Origin: Enterobacter mori LMG 25706
GTDB taxonomy: Bacteria; Pseudomonadota; Gammaproteobacteria; Enterobacterales; Enterobacteriaceae
Assembly (NCBI RefSeq): GCF_000211415.1
Contig: NZ_GL890773.1
Coordinates: forward strand, 66,175-130,174
Direction of reading: 5' to 3'
DNA length: 64,000 nucleotides
Shown: piece after piece, positions 40,873 to 52,222 of the stretch
Position numbering within the stretch: the first letter of the stretch is position 1
Layout of the letters: each line of letters begins with the position of its first letter
Notes under the pieces: generated by a model
Databases searched by the model: none
What the model was told of the DNA's origin: nothing
What the model saw: the letters and a program-made list of their open reading frames with translations, nothing else
Position numbers and translations under genes: made by a program

Positions 40873-41999
40873 TGAAACACCATCGCCTGGCGATTGTTCG
40901 CCAAAAATATCGCCCTGATGGCGGAGCGGAACGTTTCGTCTCCCGCGCGCTGACGGCGTTAAGCAATCAAAATCTTGAGCTCAACGTTATCACCCGCGAA
41001 TGGCAGGGAGAAAAGCAGGACGACTGGCATATCCACATTTGTGACCCGCGCAAGTGGGGACGCATCAGCCGCGAACGCGGTTTTGCGCATGCCGCCCGCA
41101 CACTGTGGCAGCAGCAGCAATTTGATATTGTACAAAGCCACGAGCGTATCCCGGGCTGCGACATTTACCGCGCAGGCGATGGCGTTCATCGCCGCTGGTT
41201 GCTGCAGCGTGCGCGGATCCTGCCCGCCTGGCGCGCACAAATGCTCATGCACGATCGCTACCACCGTTACGTGATGAATGCCGAACGTGAAATGTACCAG
41301 GCTCCTGAGTTAAAAGCCGTTATCTGTAATGCTGAGATGATCAAACGCGAAATCGTCGAAGACTTTGATATTGACGCAAAAAAGATACATGTGATTTATA
41401 ATTCAATTGATTCCAGCCGCTTCGTTCCGGCCGAGGAAGCACAGCGTGCCACGCTGCGTCAGCAGTTTGGTCTACCAACCCACGCCGTTGTGTTTTGCTT
41501 TGTAGGCTCAGGATTTGAACGAAAGGGGTTAGCCAGCGCCATACGCGCTATCGCGGGAACAGCGGCGTGGCTGATTGTGGTTGGGCAGGATAAAGCGGAA
41601 AATCGTTATCGTGAACTCGCCCGTTCACTCGGCTGTGAAGGGCAAATCCGTTTCCTGGGGATGCAAAAAGAGACGTTGCCATTTTACCAGCTATCCGATG
41701 GTTTACTGCTGCCAACGCTGTATGATCCCTTTCCTAACGTTATTCTTGAAGCGATGGCCTGCGGTTTACCTGTCATTACTTCAGAGAGTTGCGGCGGAGC
41801 CGAATTTATTGAGCAAGGCAACAACGGATTTTACTGTGACGCACTTGATATCAACACATTGAAGGAGGCAGTAGCCGCCATTCCTTCTCTGGAAAAGAAT
41901 AACAATATGGGGCTAGCGGCACGTGAACGTGTAAAAGAGGCCACCCCCGAAAAACTATCAAGTCAGCTTATTTCGCTTTATCAAAAATTACTGGATTAA
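40872..41999 (+). CDS. wabG: LPS core glycosyltransferase, WabG-like (GT4)
   Basis: A 375-residue GT4 enzyme. It begins LAIVRQKYRPDGGAERFVSR, and ITREWQG and SHERIPGCDIYRAGDGVH follow; this is close to Klebsiella WabG as I recall it and quite unlike E. coli WaaG. WabG adds galacturonic acid to HepII O-3 from UDP-GalA, giving the core negative charge in place of phosphate. The donor site DPFPNVILEAMACGLPV lies near residue 285. Assignment rests on sequence memory, so another hexuronic acid or hexose is possible. Confidence 0.85.
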   Translation: MKHHRLAIVRQKYRPDGGAERFVSRALTALSNQNLELNVITREWQGEKQDDWHIHICDPRKWGRISRERGFAHAARTLWQQQQFDIVQSHERIPGCDIYRAGDGVHRRWLLQRARILPAWRAQMLMHDRYHRYVMNAEREMYQAPELKAVICNAEMIKREIVEDFDIDAKKIHVIYNSIDSSRFVPAEEAQRATLRQQFGLPTHAVVFCFVGSGFERKGLASAIRAIAGTAAWLIVVGQDKAENRYRELARSLGCEGQIRFLGMQKETLPFYQLSDGLLLPTLYDPFPNVILEAMACGLPVITSESCGGAEFIEQGNNGFYCDALDINTLKEAVAAIPSLEKNNNMGLAARERVKEATPEKLSSQLISLYQKLLD

Positions 42000-42001
42000 A
42001 A

Positions 42002-43099
42002 ATGCGCATCCTAATGATTATTGATGGTTTACCCGGTGGAGGAGCTGAAAAAACAGTTCTTACACTTTCCAGCGGATTGATCGAAATGGGACATCAGGTC
42101 TCCCTGTTCTCCCTGCGGAAAGTGTGCGACTACGCCATCCCGGAAGGCATCGATTTTCAGGTTATTCAGGATACGTGCAAAAAGCCGTGGCGGAAGCTGA
42201 CGGAGATCCCGCGCCGCGCCCGACTGCTGGATAATGCGATTAAGCAGGCTGAACGCAGTGGAAAATTTGATGTGGTGTTCTCCCACCTGCATAAAACTGA
42301 CCGCATCGTGGCGCACTGCCGCGCACTGGAACGCGATAAAGTCTGGTTCTGCGTACATGGCATGTTCTCGTTCTCCTATCTGCGCCATCGCAGCGGTCTT
42401 TCGCGCTGGTTTAAACATTATAAGATTCGTCATACCTACGAAAATCGCAATGTTGTGGCCGTCTCAGCCGCCGTGTTGAAAGACCTCTCGGAAACGCTGG
42501 CAATCGATCTTCGTCGCCAGGCAGTTATCCATAATCCTTTCGATATTCCAGAAATCCAGCGTCTGGCGGACGAACCCTATGAGATGCAGGGACAGGATTA
42601 CCTCATTCACGTCGGCCGCTTCCACGAGCACAAACGTCATGATCGTCTCTTACGCGCCTTTGCGCTGAGCCAGATAGAGACAACACTGGTCATGATGGGA
42701 AATGGCGCCGATGCTAAAATTCAAAAACTAAAACAGCTGGCTACCGAGCTGGGCATTGAAAACAAAATTGTTTTCCGTCCATTCCAGCCCAATCCCTATC
42801 CATGGATCAAAGGCGCACGCCTCTTAGTGTTAAGCTCTGACTGTGAAGGTTTTGGTAATGTATTGGTCGAATCCATTATCTGTCAGACACCGCCCGTCAG
42901 TACAAACTGTCCGGGTGGACCCGCTGAAATTCTCACAGGCGACTTAGCGCGCGGGCTGACAGCATTAAATGATGAGTCACTGGCAAAAACGCTGGCAGAT
43001 ATCTATGCCTCTCCGCCAGTCGTTGATCGCGCAACGATCGCATCGTTCGGCATCAATGCTATCTGCCAGCAATATATTGCTTTGGTCGACAATCCATAA
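42002..43099 (+). CDS. wabH: LPS core glycosyltransferase, WabH-like (GT4)
   Basis: A 365-residue GT4 enzyme starting RILMIIDGLPGGGAEKTVL, with HVGRFHEHKRHDRLLRAF (phosphate-binding basic block near 205) and SDCEGFGNVLVESI near 280. It resembles Klebsiella WabH, which transfers GlcNAc from UDP-GlcNAc onto the core GalA; the WabN-type deacetylase then makes GlcN. It starts 2 nt after the wabG-like gene and shares its transcript. Confidence 0.8.
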   Translation: MRILMIIDGLPGGGAEKTVLTLSSGLIEMGHQVSLFSLRKVCDYAIPEGIDFQVIQDTCKKPWRKLTEIPRRARLLDNAIKQAERSGKFDVVFSHLHKTDRIVAHCRALERDKVWFCVHGMFSFSYLRHRSGLSRWFKHYKIRHTYENRNVVAVSAAVLKDLSETLAIDLRRQAVIHNPFDIPEIQRLADEPYEMQGQDYLIHVGRFHEHKRHDRLLRAFALSQIETTLVMMGNGADAKIQKLKQLATELGIENKIVFRPFQPNPYPWIKGARLLVLSSDCEGFGNVLVESIICQTPPVSTNCPGGPAEILTGDLARGLTALNDESLAKTLADIYASPPVVDRATIASFGINAICQQYIALVDNP

Positions 43100-43113
43100 T
43101 AATCAGGTTTCTT

Positions 43114-44103
43114 ATGCAAAATTCAGCGCCATTATTAAGCGTGGTGGTTGCCGTTTATAACGGTGAAGCGTTCCTGGATCAGTTCTTTACCTGCCTTGTC
43201 AATCAACGCATCGACAGTATGGAAGTCATCATCGTTAATGACGGCTCCACTGACCGCTCGATGGAGATCGTCGACAACTGGCGAGAAAAGCTGCCGCAGC
43301 TGCAGGTCATTGAGCAGCAAAACCAGGGTGTCTCCATCGCGCGGAATAGCGGTCTGGCCATCGCGACGGGTCAATATCTTTCCTTCCCGGATATTGATGA
43401 TGTCTTCAAACCTGGCATGTATCAGCATCTGCTGGATATGGCCGTTACGCAGGATCTGGACGTCGCCACCTGTAACGGGAACTACGTCTGGGAAAATAAT
43501 AAAAAACCCTCGCGCCCGATTTTCCCTGAGGACAAACTGGCCTCGACAGGCGTGATGACTGGCGCGGCGTGGTTAAAGATGGCGCTGGATTCTCGTAAGT
43601 TCCTCCACGTCACCTGGTTGAATATCTATCGCCACGACTTTATCCGTAAACACAGTTTCCATTTCGAACCCGGCCTGCGCCATCAGGATATCCCGTGGAC
43701 GACTGAAGTGCTGCTCGCGGCAGAGCGGGTGCAGTACACCAGTGAACGTTATTATGACTACTACATTCACTCCGCATCGGTGTCCCATATGCCGGACAAT
43801 GACGACACGCTCATTCGCTCGGCGCGCCATTACATGAAAATCCTGCAGATGCTTGATGCCATCAATCAGCGCTACCCGGATAAAGTGAAAGGTATCCCGG
43901 CCTGCCACTGGCAAATCGCCAAAGAGGGACTAGGGATTATTCACACCTTCGACAATATGAAGGATGAGAAGAAGAAATCCATGATTATTAAAGAGTTCTT
44001 CGAAACGGGCATCTGGAAACTCATCTGGAAAAGTGCAAAAAGTCCGCGTTTGCGCTGGCGACTGGGCCGCCGTTACTTCCGCTTAAAGCGGTATCTGGCA
44101 TAA
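43114..44103 (+). CDS. glycosyltransferase family 2 protein of the core locus
   Basis: A 329-residue GT-A enzyme: LLSVVVAVYNGEAFL (7-21), VIIVNDGSTDRSMEI (about 38-52) and DIDD near residue 95. The C-terminal 60 residues are very basic, suggesting contact with the inner membrane. It lies 14 nt after the wabH-like gene and about 66 nt before waaA. Probably an outer-core transferase; the sugar is not readable from sequence. Distinct from the GT2 gene at 36567. Confidence 0.85.
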   Translation: MQNSAPLLSVVVAVYNGEAFLDQFFTCLVNQRIDSMEVIIVNDGSTDRSMEIVDNWREKLPQLQVIEQQNQGVSIARNSGLAIATGQYLSFPDIDDVFKPGMYQHLLDMAVTQDLDVATCNGNYVWENNKKPSRPIFPEDKLASTGVMTGAAWLKMALDSRKFLHVTWLNIYRHDFIRKHSFHFEPGLRHQDIPWTTEVLLAAERVQYTSERYYDYYIHSASVSHMPDNDDTLIRSARHYMKILQMLDAINQRYPDKVKGIPACHWQIAKEGLGIIHTFDNMKDEKKKSMIIKEFFETGIWKLIWKSAKSPRLRWRLGRRYFRLKRYLA

Positions 44104-44169
44104 GAGATAGCTTTACCTGGCTTAAATGCTTAGAATTTGCCCGCCGAAACTAAAAAAACGGATAATCGA

Positions 44170-45444
44170 TTGGAATTGTTGTATACCGCCCTGCTCTATC
44201 TCATTCAGCCACTGGTGTGGCTGCGACTGTTGCTTCGTAGCCGTAAAGCTCCCGCGTATCGAAAACGCTGGGCTGAACGCTATGGCTACTGCCGTAATAA
44301 AGTTGCCCCGGACGGTATTTTGCTCCATTCCGTTTCAGTTGGTGAAACGCTGGCGGCTATCCCGCTGGTTCGCGCCCTGCGTCACCGATACCCGTCACTG
44401 CCGATCACCGTCACGACCATGACGCCCACCGGCTCTGAGCGTGCGTTATCCGCTTTCGGAAAAGACGTGCATCACGTCTATCTGCCTTACGATCTGCCCT
44501 GCGCCATGAACCGTTTCCTGAATACCGTTCGCCCGAAACTGGTGATCGTGATGGAAACCGAGCTGTGGCCGAATATGATTTCTGCCCTCCATGCCCGTAA
44601 GATCCCGTTGGTTATCGCTAATGCCCGTCTGTCTGAGCGCTCGGCGAAAGGGTACGGCAAGCTGGGCAAATTTATGCGTCGCCTTCTGAGTAAAATCACC
44701 TTGATTGCGGCGCAAAATGAAGAAGATGCGGCGCGCTTCATCGCGCTAGGCCTGAAACGCAACCAGCTTGCGGTAACGGGCAGCCTTAAATTCGATATTT
44801 CCGTCACGCCTGAACTCGCCGCCCGTGCGATCACGCTGCGTCGCCAGTGGGCCCCGCGACGTCAGGTCTGGATTGCGACCAGCACCCACGACGGCGAAGA
44901 AGAGATCATCCTCCAGGCGCACCGTAAGTTGCTGGAAACATTCCCTGATTTACTGCTTATCCTCGTGCCTCGCCATCCTGAGCGCTTCAAAGATGCCCGC
45001 GATATGGTGCAAAAAGGGGGTTTCAGCTACACCCTGCGCAGCAGCGGTGAGATCCCTTCCGGCAGCACTCAGGTAGTGATTGGCGATACGATGGGCGAGC
45101 TGATGCTTCTATACGGCATTGCTGACCTCGCCTTTGTCGGCGGCAGCCTGGTCGAGCGCGGCGGTCATAACCCACTGGAACCGGCAGCACACGCCATTCC
45201 GGTGCTGATGGGACCGCACACGTTTAACTTCAAAGATATCTGCGCGAAATTGCAGCAGGCCGATGGTTTAATTACCGTGACCGACGCGGATTCGGTGGTC
45301 AAAGAGGTGTCTACCCTTCTGACTGACGAAGATTATCGCCTGTGGTACGGGCGTCATGCCGTCGAAGTGCTGCACCAGAACCAGGGCGCACTGACCCGTC
45401 TGCTGCAGCTTCTGCAACCTTATCTGCCTCAGCGGAGCCACTAA
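44170..45444 (+). CDS. waaA: 3-deoxy-D-manno-octulosonic acid transferase (Kdo transferase)
   Basis: A 424-residue GT30 enzyme with one N-terminal membrane-associated helix. It adds two Kdo residues to lipid IVA, an essential step. [26 protein letters not shown] and the [18 protein letters not shown] donor-site block are present. No ATG aligns with the E. coli start; TTG at 44170 has GGAT six bases upstream and gives MELLYTALL, so I chose it. TTG at 44137 would add 11 residues. The stop overlaps the waaE start (TAATG). Confidence 0.94.
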   Translation: MELLYTALLYLIQPLVWLRLLLRSRKAPAYRKRWAERYGYCRNKVAPDGILLHSVSVGETLAAIPLVRALRHRYPSLPITVTTMTPTGSERALSAFGKDVHHVYLPYDLPCAMNRFLNTVRPKLVIVMETELWPNMISALHARKIPLVIANARLSERSAKGYGKLGKFMRRLLSKITLIAAQNEEDAARFIALGLKRNQLAVTGSLKFDISVTPELAARAITLRRQWAPRRQVWIATSTHDGEEEIILQAHRKLLETFPDLLLILVPRHPERFKDARDMVQKGGFSYTLRSSGEIPSGSTQVVIGDTMGELMLLYGIADLAFVGGSLVERGGHNPLEPAAHAIPVLMGPHTFNFKDICAKLQQADGLITVTDADSVVKEVSTLLTDEDYRLWYGRHAVEVLHQNQGALTRLLQLLQPYLPQRSH

Positions 45445-46214
45445 TGTCAACGCGTCTGTCGGTCGTGATGATCGCCAAAAACGCCGCCGACCTGCTTCCG
45501 GACTGCCTGGCCTCCGTCGCCTGGGCTGATGAAATCGTCATCCTGGACTCCGGCAGCACGGACAACACGGTAGATGTCGCCCGCGCGGCGGGCGCAAAAA
45601 TCTATACCAATACTGACTGGCAAGGTTATGGCATTCAGCGCCAGCGCGCGCAGGAATATGCCACCGGCGATTATGTGTTAATGCTCGACACTGACGAACG
45701 CATCACGCCAGAACTGCAGCAGGCTATTCAAACGGTGCTTTCCTCGCCTCAGCCAGGTGCGGTATACAGCATTGCCCGCCGCAACTACTTTCTTGGCCGC
45801 TTTATGCGCCACAGCGGCTGGTACCCTGACCGCGTGATGCGCCTCTACGAGCGCGAGCGGTATCAGTACAACGACAATCTGGTCCATGAATCCCTGCGCT
45901 GCGATAGCGCCCAGGTCATCCCCCTGACGGGCGATTTGCTGCACCTGACCTGCCGTGATTTCGCGAGCTTCCAGCGTAAACAGCTCAACTATGCCACTGC
46001 ATGGGCGCAGGAGCGTCACCAGCGCGGCAAGAAGGCCTCGCTGACGGGTATCTTCACCCACACACTGGGCGCGTTTCTGAAAACGCTGCTGCTGCGCGGC
46101 GGCGTGCTGGACGGTAAACAGGGCTGGTTACTCGCAGTGGTCAATGCCCAGTATACTTTCAACAAATACACCGAGCTGTGGGCGCTCTGCCGCGGCTACT
46201 CTGAGAAAACGTGA
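45444..46214 (+). CDS. waaE: LPS core beta-1,4-glucosyltransferase WaaE
   Basis: A 256-residue GT2 enzyme: [16 protein letters not shown] (7-22), [13 protein letters not shown] (about 33-45) and LDTDER near residue 81. It matches WaaE (KdtX) of Klebsiella and Serratia, which adds glucose to HepI O-4; E. coli K-12 lacks this gene. It sits between waaA and coaD, its standard place in those genera, and overlaps waaA by one base. Confidence 0.93.
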   Translation: MSTRLSVVMIAKNAADLLPDCLASVAWADEIVILDSGSTDNTVDVARAAGAKIYTNTDWQGYGIQRQRAQEYATGDYVLMLDTDERITPELQQAIQTVLSSPQPGAVYSIARRNYFLGRFMRHSGWYPDRVMRLYERERYQYNDNLVHESLRCDSAQVIPLTGDLLHLTCRDFASFQRKQLNYATAWAQERHQRGKKASLTGIFTHTLGAFLKTLLLRGGVLDGKQGWLLAVVNAQYTFNKYTELWALCRGYSEKT

Positions 46215-46697
<483 letters not shown>

Positions 46698-46699
46698 CG

Positions 46700-47509
46700 C
46701 TATTTCTGGCACTGACGGCAATAGAACGTGGCGCGCTGGGCGTGCTTCGTGGCAATAACTGGCGTCCCGCAGGCTCTGCACGGTTCACCCTTACGGCCAT
46801 ATACCTGCAGCTCCTGGGCAAAATAGCCCGGCTTCCCGTCGCTTTGCAGGAAGTCCTTCAGCGTAGTCCCGCCCTGCTCAATAGAGCGCAGCAGCACCGC
46901 TTTAATCACTCTGACCAGCAATTCGCACTCTTGCGCCGACAGCGAAGAGGCCAGCCGATCGGGATGGATCCCGGCCGCAAACAGCGATTCGCTAGCGTAA
47001 ATATTCCCCACGCCGACCACCAGCTTGTTATCCATCAGCCAGGGCTTAATCGGGGTCTTTTTCTTTGCGCACTTCTCTTTCAGGTATTCCGCATTAAACG
47101 CATCTGACAGCGGTTCAGGCCCGAGATGCGCCAGCACGTTGTGCCCTTCCAGCTCCTTCGTCCACAGCCATGCGCCAAAACGCCGCGGGTCGGTGTAACG
47201 CAGCACTTTGCCGTTGCTCATCACCAGGTCAACGTGATCGTGCTTTTCCGCAGGCAGCTCTTCAGTAAGGATGCGCAGGCTCCCGGACATCCCCAGATGG
47301 ATAATAATCCAGCCGTCAGGCAGCTCCAGCAGCAGGTACTTGGCACGACGCTGCACGCTAAGGACGGGTTTGTCACTTAACGCGTGGATCTCATCGGACA
47401 CCGGCCAGCGCAGACGCCCATTACGGACAACTGCGTGAAGAATGGTTGCGCCGACCAGATGGGGCTCAATGCCGCGACGGCTGGTCTCTACCTCAGGTAA
47501 TTCAGGCAT
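46700..47509 (-). CDS. mutM: formamidopyrimidine-DNA glycosylase
   Basis: A 269-residue bifunctional glycosylase/AP lyase that removes 8-oxoguanine. The catalytic N-terminal Pro after Met and Glu3 are seen in MPELPEVE. The helix-two-turn-helix region reads GVGNIYASE, and the C-terminal zinc finger has four Cys (CRACG and CRQC). Part of the GO system with MutY and MutT. Separated from rpmG by a terminator, so partly uncoupled from it. Confidence 0.98.
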   Translation of the reverse strand: MPELPEVETSRRGIEPHLVGATILHAVVRNGRLRWPVSDEIHALSDKPVLSVQRRAKYLLLELPDGWIIIHLGMSGSLRILTEELPAEKHDHVDLVMSNGKVLRYTDPRRFGAWLWTKELEGHNVLAHLGPEPLSDAFNAEYLKEKCAKKKTPIKPWLMDNKLVVGVGNIYASESLFAAGIHPDRLASSLSAQECELLVRVIKAVLLRSIEQGGTTLKDFLQSDGKPGYFAQELQVYGRKGEPCRACGTPVIATKHAQRATFYCRQCQK

Positions 47510-47535
47510 GGTTCCTCCGTTGAGATGCAGAATGC

Positions 47536-47562
47536 AAAAAACCCCGCAGATGCGGGGTTTTT
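47536..47562 (-). terminator. intrinsic terminator after rpmBG
   Basis: AAAAACCCCGCA, GA, TGCGGGGTTTTT forms a perfect GC stem with flanking A and T runs. On the minus strand it stands about 20 nt past the rpmG stop and ahead of mutM, whose expression would then need read-through or its own promoter. Confidence 0.88.
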
Positions 47563-47581
47563 CAATACAAGGAGACTAAAA

Positions 47582-47752
<171 letters not shown>

Positions 47753-47771
47753 TTATTTCCTCTTTAAGTAC

Positions 47772-48029
<258 letters not shown>

Positions 48030-48155
48030 TTAGCTCGAGCTTCGTATGGGGTATCGGCGCCTCGTCAGGCTTTACAGCCCGGTCATCGCATAGTTCTAAG
48101 TGAACTCTCGATTGCCAGGCCCAAATGCCAAACCCGAGATTCTCAAAGGTGGCGT

Positions 48156-48184
48156 AGTATACGCTGACTCGGCGGTGTGCTCAA
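48156..48184 (-). promoter_or_regulatory. sigma-70 promoter of rpmB-rpmG
   Basis: On the minus strand TTGAGC (48179-48184) and TATACT (48156-48161) are separated by exactly 17 bp, in the 218-nt gap between radC and rpmB. This leaves a leader of about 140 nt before rpmB. Confidence 0.7.
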
Positions 48185-48226
48185 GTCCCGAACAGACAAA
48201 GATCCCGATGGATCGCGAGAAAGGGT

Positions 48227-48892
48227 CTAAATCCAACCACGTTCCGCAAAAGAAATGTACTCTCCGCGGCCAATTATCAGATGGTCCAGCACACGAATGT
48301 CCATGAATTGACAGCATTTGATAATGCGCTCGGTGATTTCTTTGTCCGCTCTGCTCGGTTCTGCACAGCCAGAGGGGTGATTATGCGCGAGGATCACGCC
48401 GGCTGCATTCACTTTTATCGCTTCCCGCACAATTTCTCGCGGATAAACCTCTACGTGGGTCAAGGTTCCAGAGAAAAGGTGAGTGTGTTTCAACACCCGG
48501 TTCTTATTGTCGAGAAAGATCACCATGAAGATCTCCCGCTCCATATCTGACAGCTGGCTTTGCAGGAATTCGCGGGTCATCGCCGGGGTAAGGATCGGAT
48601 CTTCCTCCTCCATACGGACATTGTAAAAACGGCGGGCAAGTTCAGCAATCCCCCTCAACTGGGCATATTTCGCCACGCCAATCCCCTCAACCTGCGCAAA
48701 CGCTGCCAGATCGGCGGTCAGCAAACCATGCAGTGAACCGAAATGTTCTATCAGCTCTTTTGCCAGCGTAAATACCGTTTTCCCCTGCGTACCCGTACGC
48801 AAAAAGAGCGCCAGCAGCTCATCGTCTTTTAACAAGGTGACGCCATATCGCAGCAGTTTTTCGCGCGGTAGCAGCAGTTCCGTCTCTTCCAT
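48227..48892 (-). CDS. radC: RadC family JAB-domain protein (YicR)
   Basis: A 221-residue protein of the RadC/YicR family, with an N-terminal helix-hairpin-helix region (about 20-90) and a C-terminal JAB/MPN metalloprotease-like domain. The metal motif is seen in [16 protein letters not shown]. No confirmed DNA repair role: the old E. coli radC allele was later traced to recG. Start at 48892 has a strong GGAGG six bases upstream; the E. coli N-terminus differs in its first few residues. Confidence 0.94.
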   Translation of the reverse strand: MEETELLLPREKLLRYGVTLLKDDELLALFLRTGTQGKTVFTLAKELIEHFGSLHGLLTADLAAFAQVEGIGVAKYAQLRGIAELARRFYNVRMEEEDPILTPAMTREFLQSQLSDMEREIFMVIFLDNKNRVLKHTHLFSGTLTHVEVYPREIVREAIKVNAAGVILAHNHPSGCAEPSRADKEITERIIKCCQFMDIRVLDHLIIGRGEYISFAERGWI

Positions 48893-49062
48893 GCCCAGCC
48901 TCCTTCTGTTTGCCATCATGCTGCCACAGGCCAATCCGGGGCTCGACGCTGACTTTTCGTTCTTGCGTAACGCCTCGCAAAGTGAACGAAGGACAAAATC
49001 ACCCCGTTTTTGTGATTGTGATAAAATGCCCGCTCTCTGGTGAAACCCAACAGGAAAGAATC

Positions 49063-50277
49063 ATGATGAGCCTGGCCGGTAAAAAAATCGTTCTTGGCGT
49101 AAGCGGCGGTATTGCAGCCTATAAAGCGCCGGACCTGGTGCGTCGTCTACGCGAGCGCGGGGCAGATGTGCGGGTCGCGATAACCGAAGGTGGCAAAGCC
49201 TTTATCACGCCTCTGAGCCTGCAGGCTGTCTCGGGGTACCCGGTATCCGACAGCCTGCTTGACCCTGCTGCAGAAGCGGCGATGGGCCACATTGAGCTTG
49301 GGAAATGGGCAGATCTGGTGATTCTTGCCCCCGCCACGGCCGATTTGATTGCCCGCGTGGCGGCGGGCATGGCGAACGATCTGGTCTCGACCATTTGCCT
49401 CGCGACACCTGCGCCAGTCGCCGTCGTGCCCGCTATGAACCAGCAGATGTACCGTAATGCAGCCACCCAGCACAATCTGGAGACGCTGGCATCACGCGGC
49501 CTGCTTATCTGGGGCCCGGACAGCGGCAGCCAGGCGTGTGGCGATGTTGGCCCAGGTCGTATGCTGGACCCGCTGACGATTGTTGATATGGCTGCAGCCC
49601 ATTTTTCGCCTGTCAACGATCTGCAACATCTCAACATCATGATTACCGCGGGCCCCACGCGCGAACCGCTGGACCCGGTGCGTTACATCACTAACCACAG
49701 CTCCGGCAAGATGGGCTTTGCCATTGCTGCTGCTGCTGCAAAACGCGGCGCGAACGTCACGCTGGTGAGCGGCCCGGTCTCACTGCCGACACCTCCGTTC
49801 GTTCAACGCATTGACGTCACCACCGCGTTGGAAATGGAAGCCGCCGTGCAGACCCATGCGCAAAACCAGCAGATTTTTATCGGCTGTGCGGCCGTCGCGG
49901 ATTATCGGGCAGAGACCATTGCAGACGCCAAAATCAAAAAGCAAGGTGATGAATTAACGATAAAAATGGTGAAAAACCCGGATATCGTTGCTGGTGTCGC
50001 CGCACTGAAAAGCCATCGTCCTTACGTTGTTGGGTTTGCCGCAGAAACAAATAATGTGGAAGAATATGCCCGGCAAAAACGTACTCGCAAAAACCTCGAT
50101 TTGATTTGCGCGAACGACGTATCGCTGGCCACGCAAGGATTTAACAGCGACAGCAATGCACTGCACCTTTTCTGGCAGGATGGAGATAAAGTCTTACCGC
50201 TTGAGCGCAAGGAACTCCTGGGCCAACAATTACTGGACGAGATCGTTACCCGTTATGATGAAAAAAATCGACGTTAA
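49063..50277 (+). CDS. coaBC: bifunctional phosphopantothenoylcysteine decarboxylase/synthetase CoaBC
   Basis: A 404-residue two-domain enzyme of CoA synthesis. The N-terminal CoaC part (1-190) is an FMN flavoprotein with [10 protein letters not shown], catalytic His in GHIELG and Cys in [12 protein letters not shown]. The C-terminal CoaB part joins cysteine to 4'-phosphopantothenate using CTP ([15 protein letters not shown]). Two ATG codons are adjacent (49063 and 49066); AGGA is better spaced for the first, while E. coli uses the MSLAGKK form. It overlaps dut. Confidence 0.97.
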   Translation: MMSLAGKKIVLGVSGGIAAYKAPDLVRRLRERGADVRVAITEGGKAFITPLSLQAVSGYPVSDSLLDPAAEAAMGHIELGKWADLVILAPATADLIARVAAGMANDLVSTICLATPAPVAVVPAMNQQMYRNAATQHNLETLASRGLLIWGPDSGSQACGDVGPGRMLDPLTIVDMAAAHFSPVNDLQHLNIMITAGPTREPLDPVRYITNHSSGKMGFAIAAAAAKRGANVTLVSGPVSLPTPPFVQRIDVTTALEMEAAVQTHAQNQQIFIGCAAVADYRAETIADAKIKKQGDELTIKMVKNPDIVAGVAALKSHRPYVVGFAAETNNVEEYARQKRTRKNLDLICANDVSLATQGFNSDSNALHLFWQDGDKVLPLERKELLGQQLLDEIVTRYDEKNRR

Positions 50278-50713
50278 GATTCTGGACCCGCGTGTTGGCG
50301 AGCAATTTCCGCTGCCGACCTATGCCACCTCCGGCTCTGCCGGTCTTGACCTGCGCGCCTGTCTCGATGACGCCGTAGAACTGGCTCCAGGTGCAACCAC
50401 CCTGATCCCGACAGGCCTGGCAATTCACATTGCTGACCCGTCTCTGGCGGCGGTGATCCTGCCGCGTTCTGGTCTGGGCCATAAGCATGGCGTCGTACTG
50501 GGTAACCTGGTCGGCCTGATCGACTCTGACTATCAGGGTCAGCTGATGGTGTCCGTCTGGAACCGTGGTCAGGACAGCTTCACCATTGAACCGGGCGAGC
50601 GTATTGCGCAGATGGTCTTTGTACCGGTTGTGCAGGCAGAATTTAACCTGGTGGCAGACTTCGACGCCACCGACCGTGGCGAAGGCGGCTTCGGCCATTC
50701 CGGGCGTAAATAA
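50258..50713 (+). CDS. dut: dUTP diphosphatase
   Basis: A 151-residue trimeric dUTPase that hydrolyses dUTP to dUMP and keeps uracil out of DNA. Motifs in order: [26 protein letters not shown] with the catalytic Asp, and C-terminal [10 protein letters not shown]. The gene starts inside the 3' end of coaBC (20-nt overlap). Tandem ATG codons at 50255 and 50258; I use the second. Confidence 0.98.
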   Translation: MKKIDVKILDPRVGEQFPLPTYATSGSAGLDLRACLDDAVELAPGATTLIPTGLAIHIADPSLAAVILPRSGLGHKHGVVLGNLVGLIDSDYQGQLMVSVWNRGQDSFTIEPGERIAQMVFVPVVQAEFNLVADFDATDRGEGGFGHSGRK

Positions 50714-50734
50714 CCGTCCGATAGATACGCATCT

Positions 50735-50787
50735 CACAGCGCCATAATGCAATAACAAACCGCAAACGTCAGTTTGCGGTCGCTGTG
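50735..50787. other. nested hairpin between dut and slmA
   Basis: ACCGCAAAC (50759-50767) pairs perfectly with GTTTGCGGT (50772-50780) around GTCA. Outside it CACAGCG (50735-50741) and CGCTGTG (50781-50787) also pair, leaving a 17-nt bulge on one side. There is no T-tract after it, so it is not a normal terminator; it may be a partial terminator or an mRNA-stability element for coaBC-dut. Confidence 0.6.
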
Positions 50788-50833
50788 TGGATGCCAGCCT
50801 GGCAAGTGCTTATTTTCAGGGGTATTTTGTAAC

Positions 50834-51430
50834 ATGGCAGAAAAACAAACCGCGAAAAGGAATCGTCGCGAAGAAATACTTCAGTCTCTGGCTCTGATGC
50901 TTGAATCCAGCGATGGCAGTCAACGCATCACTACCGCTAAACTGGCCGCCTCTGTAGGCGTGTCTGAGGCGGCGCTGTACCGTCATTTTCCGAGCAAGAC
51001 CCGGATGTTCGACAGTCTGATCGAGTTTATTGAAGACAGCCTGATCACGCGCATCAACCTGATTCTGAAAGACGAAAAAGACACCACCGCGCGTCTGCGT
51101 CTGATTGTGCTGTTAATCCTGGGCTTTGGTGAACGCAATCCGGGCTTAACCCGTATCCTCACCGGCCACGCGCTGATGTTCGAGCAGGACAGGCTGCAGG
51201 GGCGCATTAACCAGCTTTTCGAACGTATTGAAGCGCAGCTGCGACAGGTACTGCGCGAAAAGAAAATGCGTGAAGGCGAAGGGTACACCATCGATGAGAC
51301 GCTGCTGGCGAGCCAGATCCTGGCGTTTTGCGAAGGGATGCTCTCCCGTTTTGTGCGTAGCGAATTCAAATACCGACCAACGGACGATTTTGACGCCCGC
51401 TGGCCGTTAGTGGCTGCTCAGTTGCAGTAA
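50834..51430 (+). CDS. slmA: nucleoid occlusion factor SlmA
   Basis: A 198-residue TetR-family protein, equal in length and almost identical to E. coli SlmA. The helix-turn-helix lies at about residues 32-52 ([20 protein letters not shown]). When bound to its sites around the origin half of the chromosome it blocks FtsZ assembly over the nucleoid. Start at 50834 (MAEKQTAKR). Convergent with pyrE over a BIME. Confidence 0.98.
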   Translation: MAEKQTAKRNRREEILQSLALMLESSDGSQRITTAKLAASVGVSEAALYRHFPSKTRMFDSLIEFIEDSLITRINLILKDEKDTTARLRLIVLLILGFGERNPGLTRILTGHALMFEQDRLQGRINQLFERIEAQLRQVLREKKMREGEGYTIDETLLASQILAFCEGMLSRFVRSEFKYRPTDDFDARWPLVAAQLQ

Positions 51431-51436
51431 CACCGT

Positions 51437-51507
51437 TGCCGGATGGCGGCTTCGCCTTATCCGGCCTACGAAATACGCAGGCCCGGTAAGCGTCGCGCCA
51501 TCGGGCA
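51437..51507. repeat. BIME: two REP units in opposite orientation
   Basis: A REP hairpin (GCCGGATGGCGGC ... TTATCCGGC, 51437-51469) is followed after about 10 nt by a second unit in the other orientation (GCCCGGTAAGCG ... CCATCGGGC, 51479-51507). This is the usual BIME arrangement between convergent genes, here slmA and pyrE. Confidence 0.88.
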
Positions 51508-51513
51508 ATTCAA

Positions 51514-52155
51514 TTACACGCCGAACTCTTCCCGGTACGCACGTACCGCCGCCAGATGATCCGCCATCTCCGGCTTCTCTTCCAGATAGGCAATCAGGTC
51601 TTTCAGGGTGATAATCGACGTCACTTTGCAGCTGTAATCGCGCTCAACTTCCTGAATAGCGGAAATTTCACCGCGACCACGCTCCTGACGATCCAGAGAA
51701 ATCAGGACGCCAGCAAGCGTCGCACCATTGGCCTGGATAATCTCCATCGATTCGCGGATTGCCGTGCCCGCGGTGATCACATCGTCCACCAGCATGACGC
51801 GGCCCTGCAGCGCGCTGCCGACCAGATTCCCGCCTTCACCGTGGGTTTTGGCCTCTTTACGGTTAAAGCAGTACGGCACATCGCGGTCATGGTGTTCAGC
51901 CAGCGCCACCGCGGTGGTGGTCGCAATTGGAATACCTTTGTAGGCCGGACCAAACAGCAGGTCGAAATCAATCCCGGAATCCACCAGCGCTTCGGCATAG
52001 AAACGGCCTAACAGCGCCAGATCGCGCCCGGTATTAAACAGCCCGGCGTTGAAGAAATAGGGGCTTTTACGCCCGGATTTCAGCGTAAACTCGCCAAACT
52101 TAAGTACCTGCTTGTTAAGCGCAAACTCAATAAACTGGCGCTGATACGATTTCAT
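51514..52155 (-). CDS. pyrE: orotate phosphoribosyltransferase
   Basis: A 213-residue enzyme of pyrimidine synthesis that joins orotate and PRPP to OMP. The PRPP motif is [13 protein letters not shown] (about residues 119-131). Start at 52155 (MKSYQRQF), aligned with E. coli. It is transcribed from rph through an attenuator and so responds to UTP level. Confidence 0.98.
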   Translation of the reverse strand: MKSYQRQFIEFALNKQVLKFGEFTLKSGRKSPYFFNAGLFNTGRDLALLGRFYAEALVDSGIDFDLLFGPAYKGIPIATTTAVALAEHHDRDVPYCFNRKEAKTHGEGGNLVGSALQGRVMLVDDVITAGTAIRESMEIIQANGATLAGVLISLDRQERGRGEISAIQEVERDYSCKVTSIITLKDLIAYLEEKPEMADHLAAVRAYREEFGV

Positions 52156-52189
52156 GGATTCGCTCCTTTGGTTTTTCTGTCTTACAGGC

Positions 52190-52218
52190 AAAAAAAAGGC
52201 GACTCATTGGTCGCCTTT
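52190..52218 (-). promoter_or_regulatory. pyrE attenuator (intrinsic terminator)
   Basis: On the minus strand AAAGGCGAC, CAATGA, GTCGCCTTT is followed by a run of T residues. The rph stop codon lies only 4 nt upstream of the stem. In E. coli and Salmonella, ribosomes following RNA polymerase closely to the end of rph stop this hairpin forming when UTP is low; the same geometry is seen here. Confidence 0.85.
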
Positions 52219-52222
52219 AAAA

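Noticed and set aside
40748-40966. Small open frame across the waaQ/wabG junction on the minus strand
   Set aside because: Overlaps two well-supported genes in antisense and has no family likeness.
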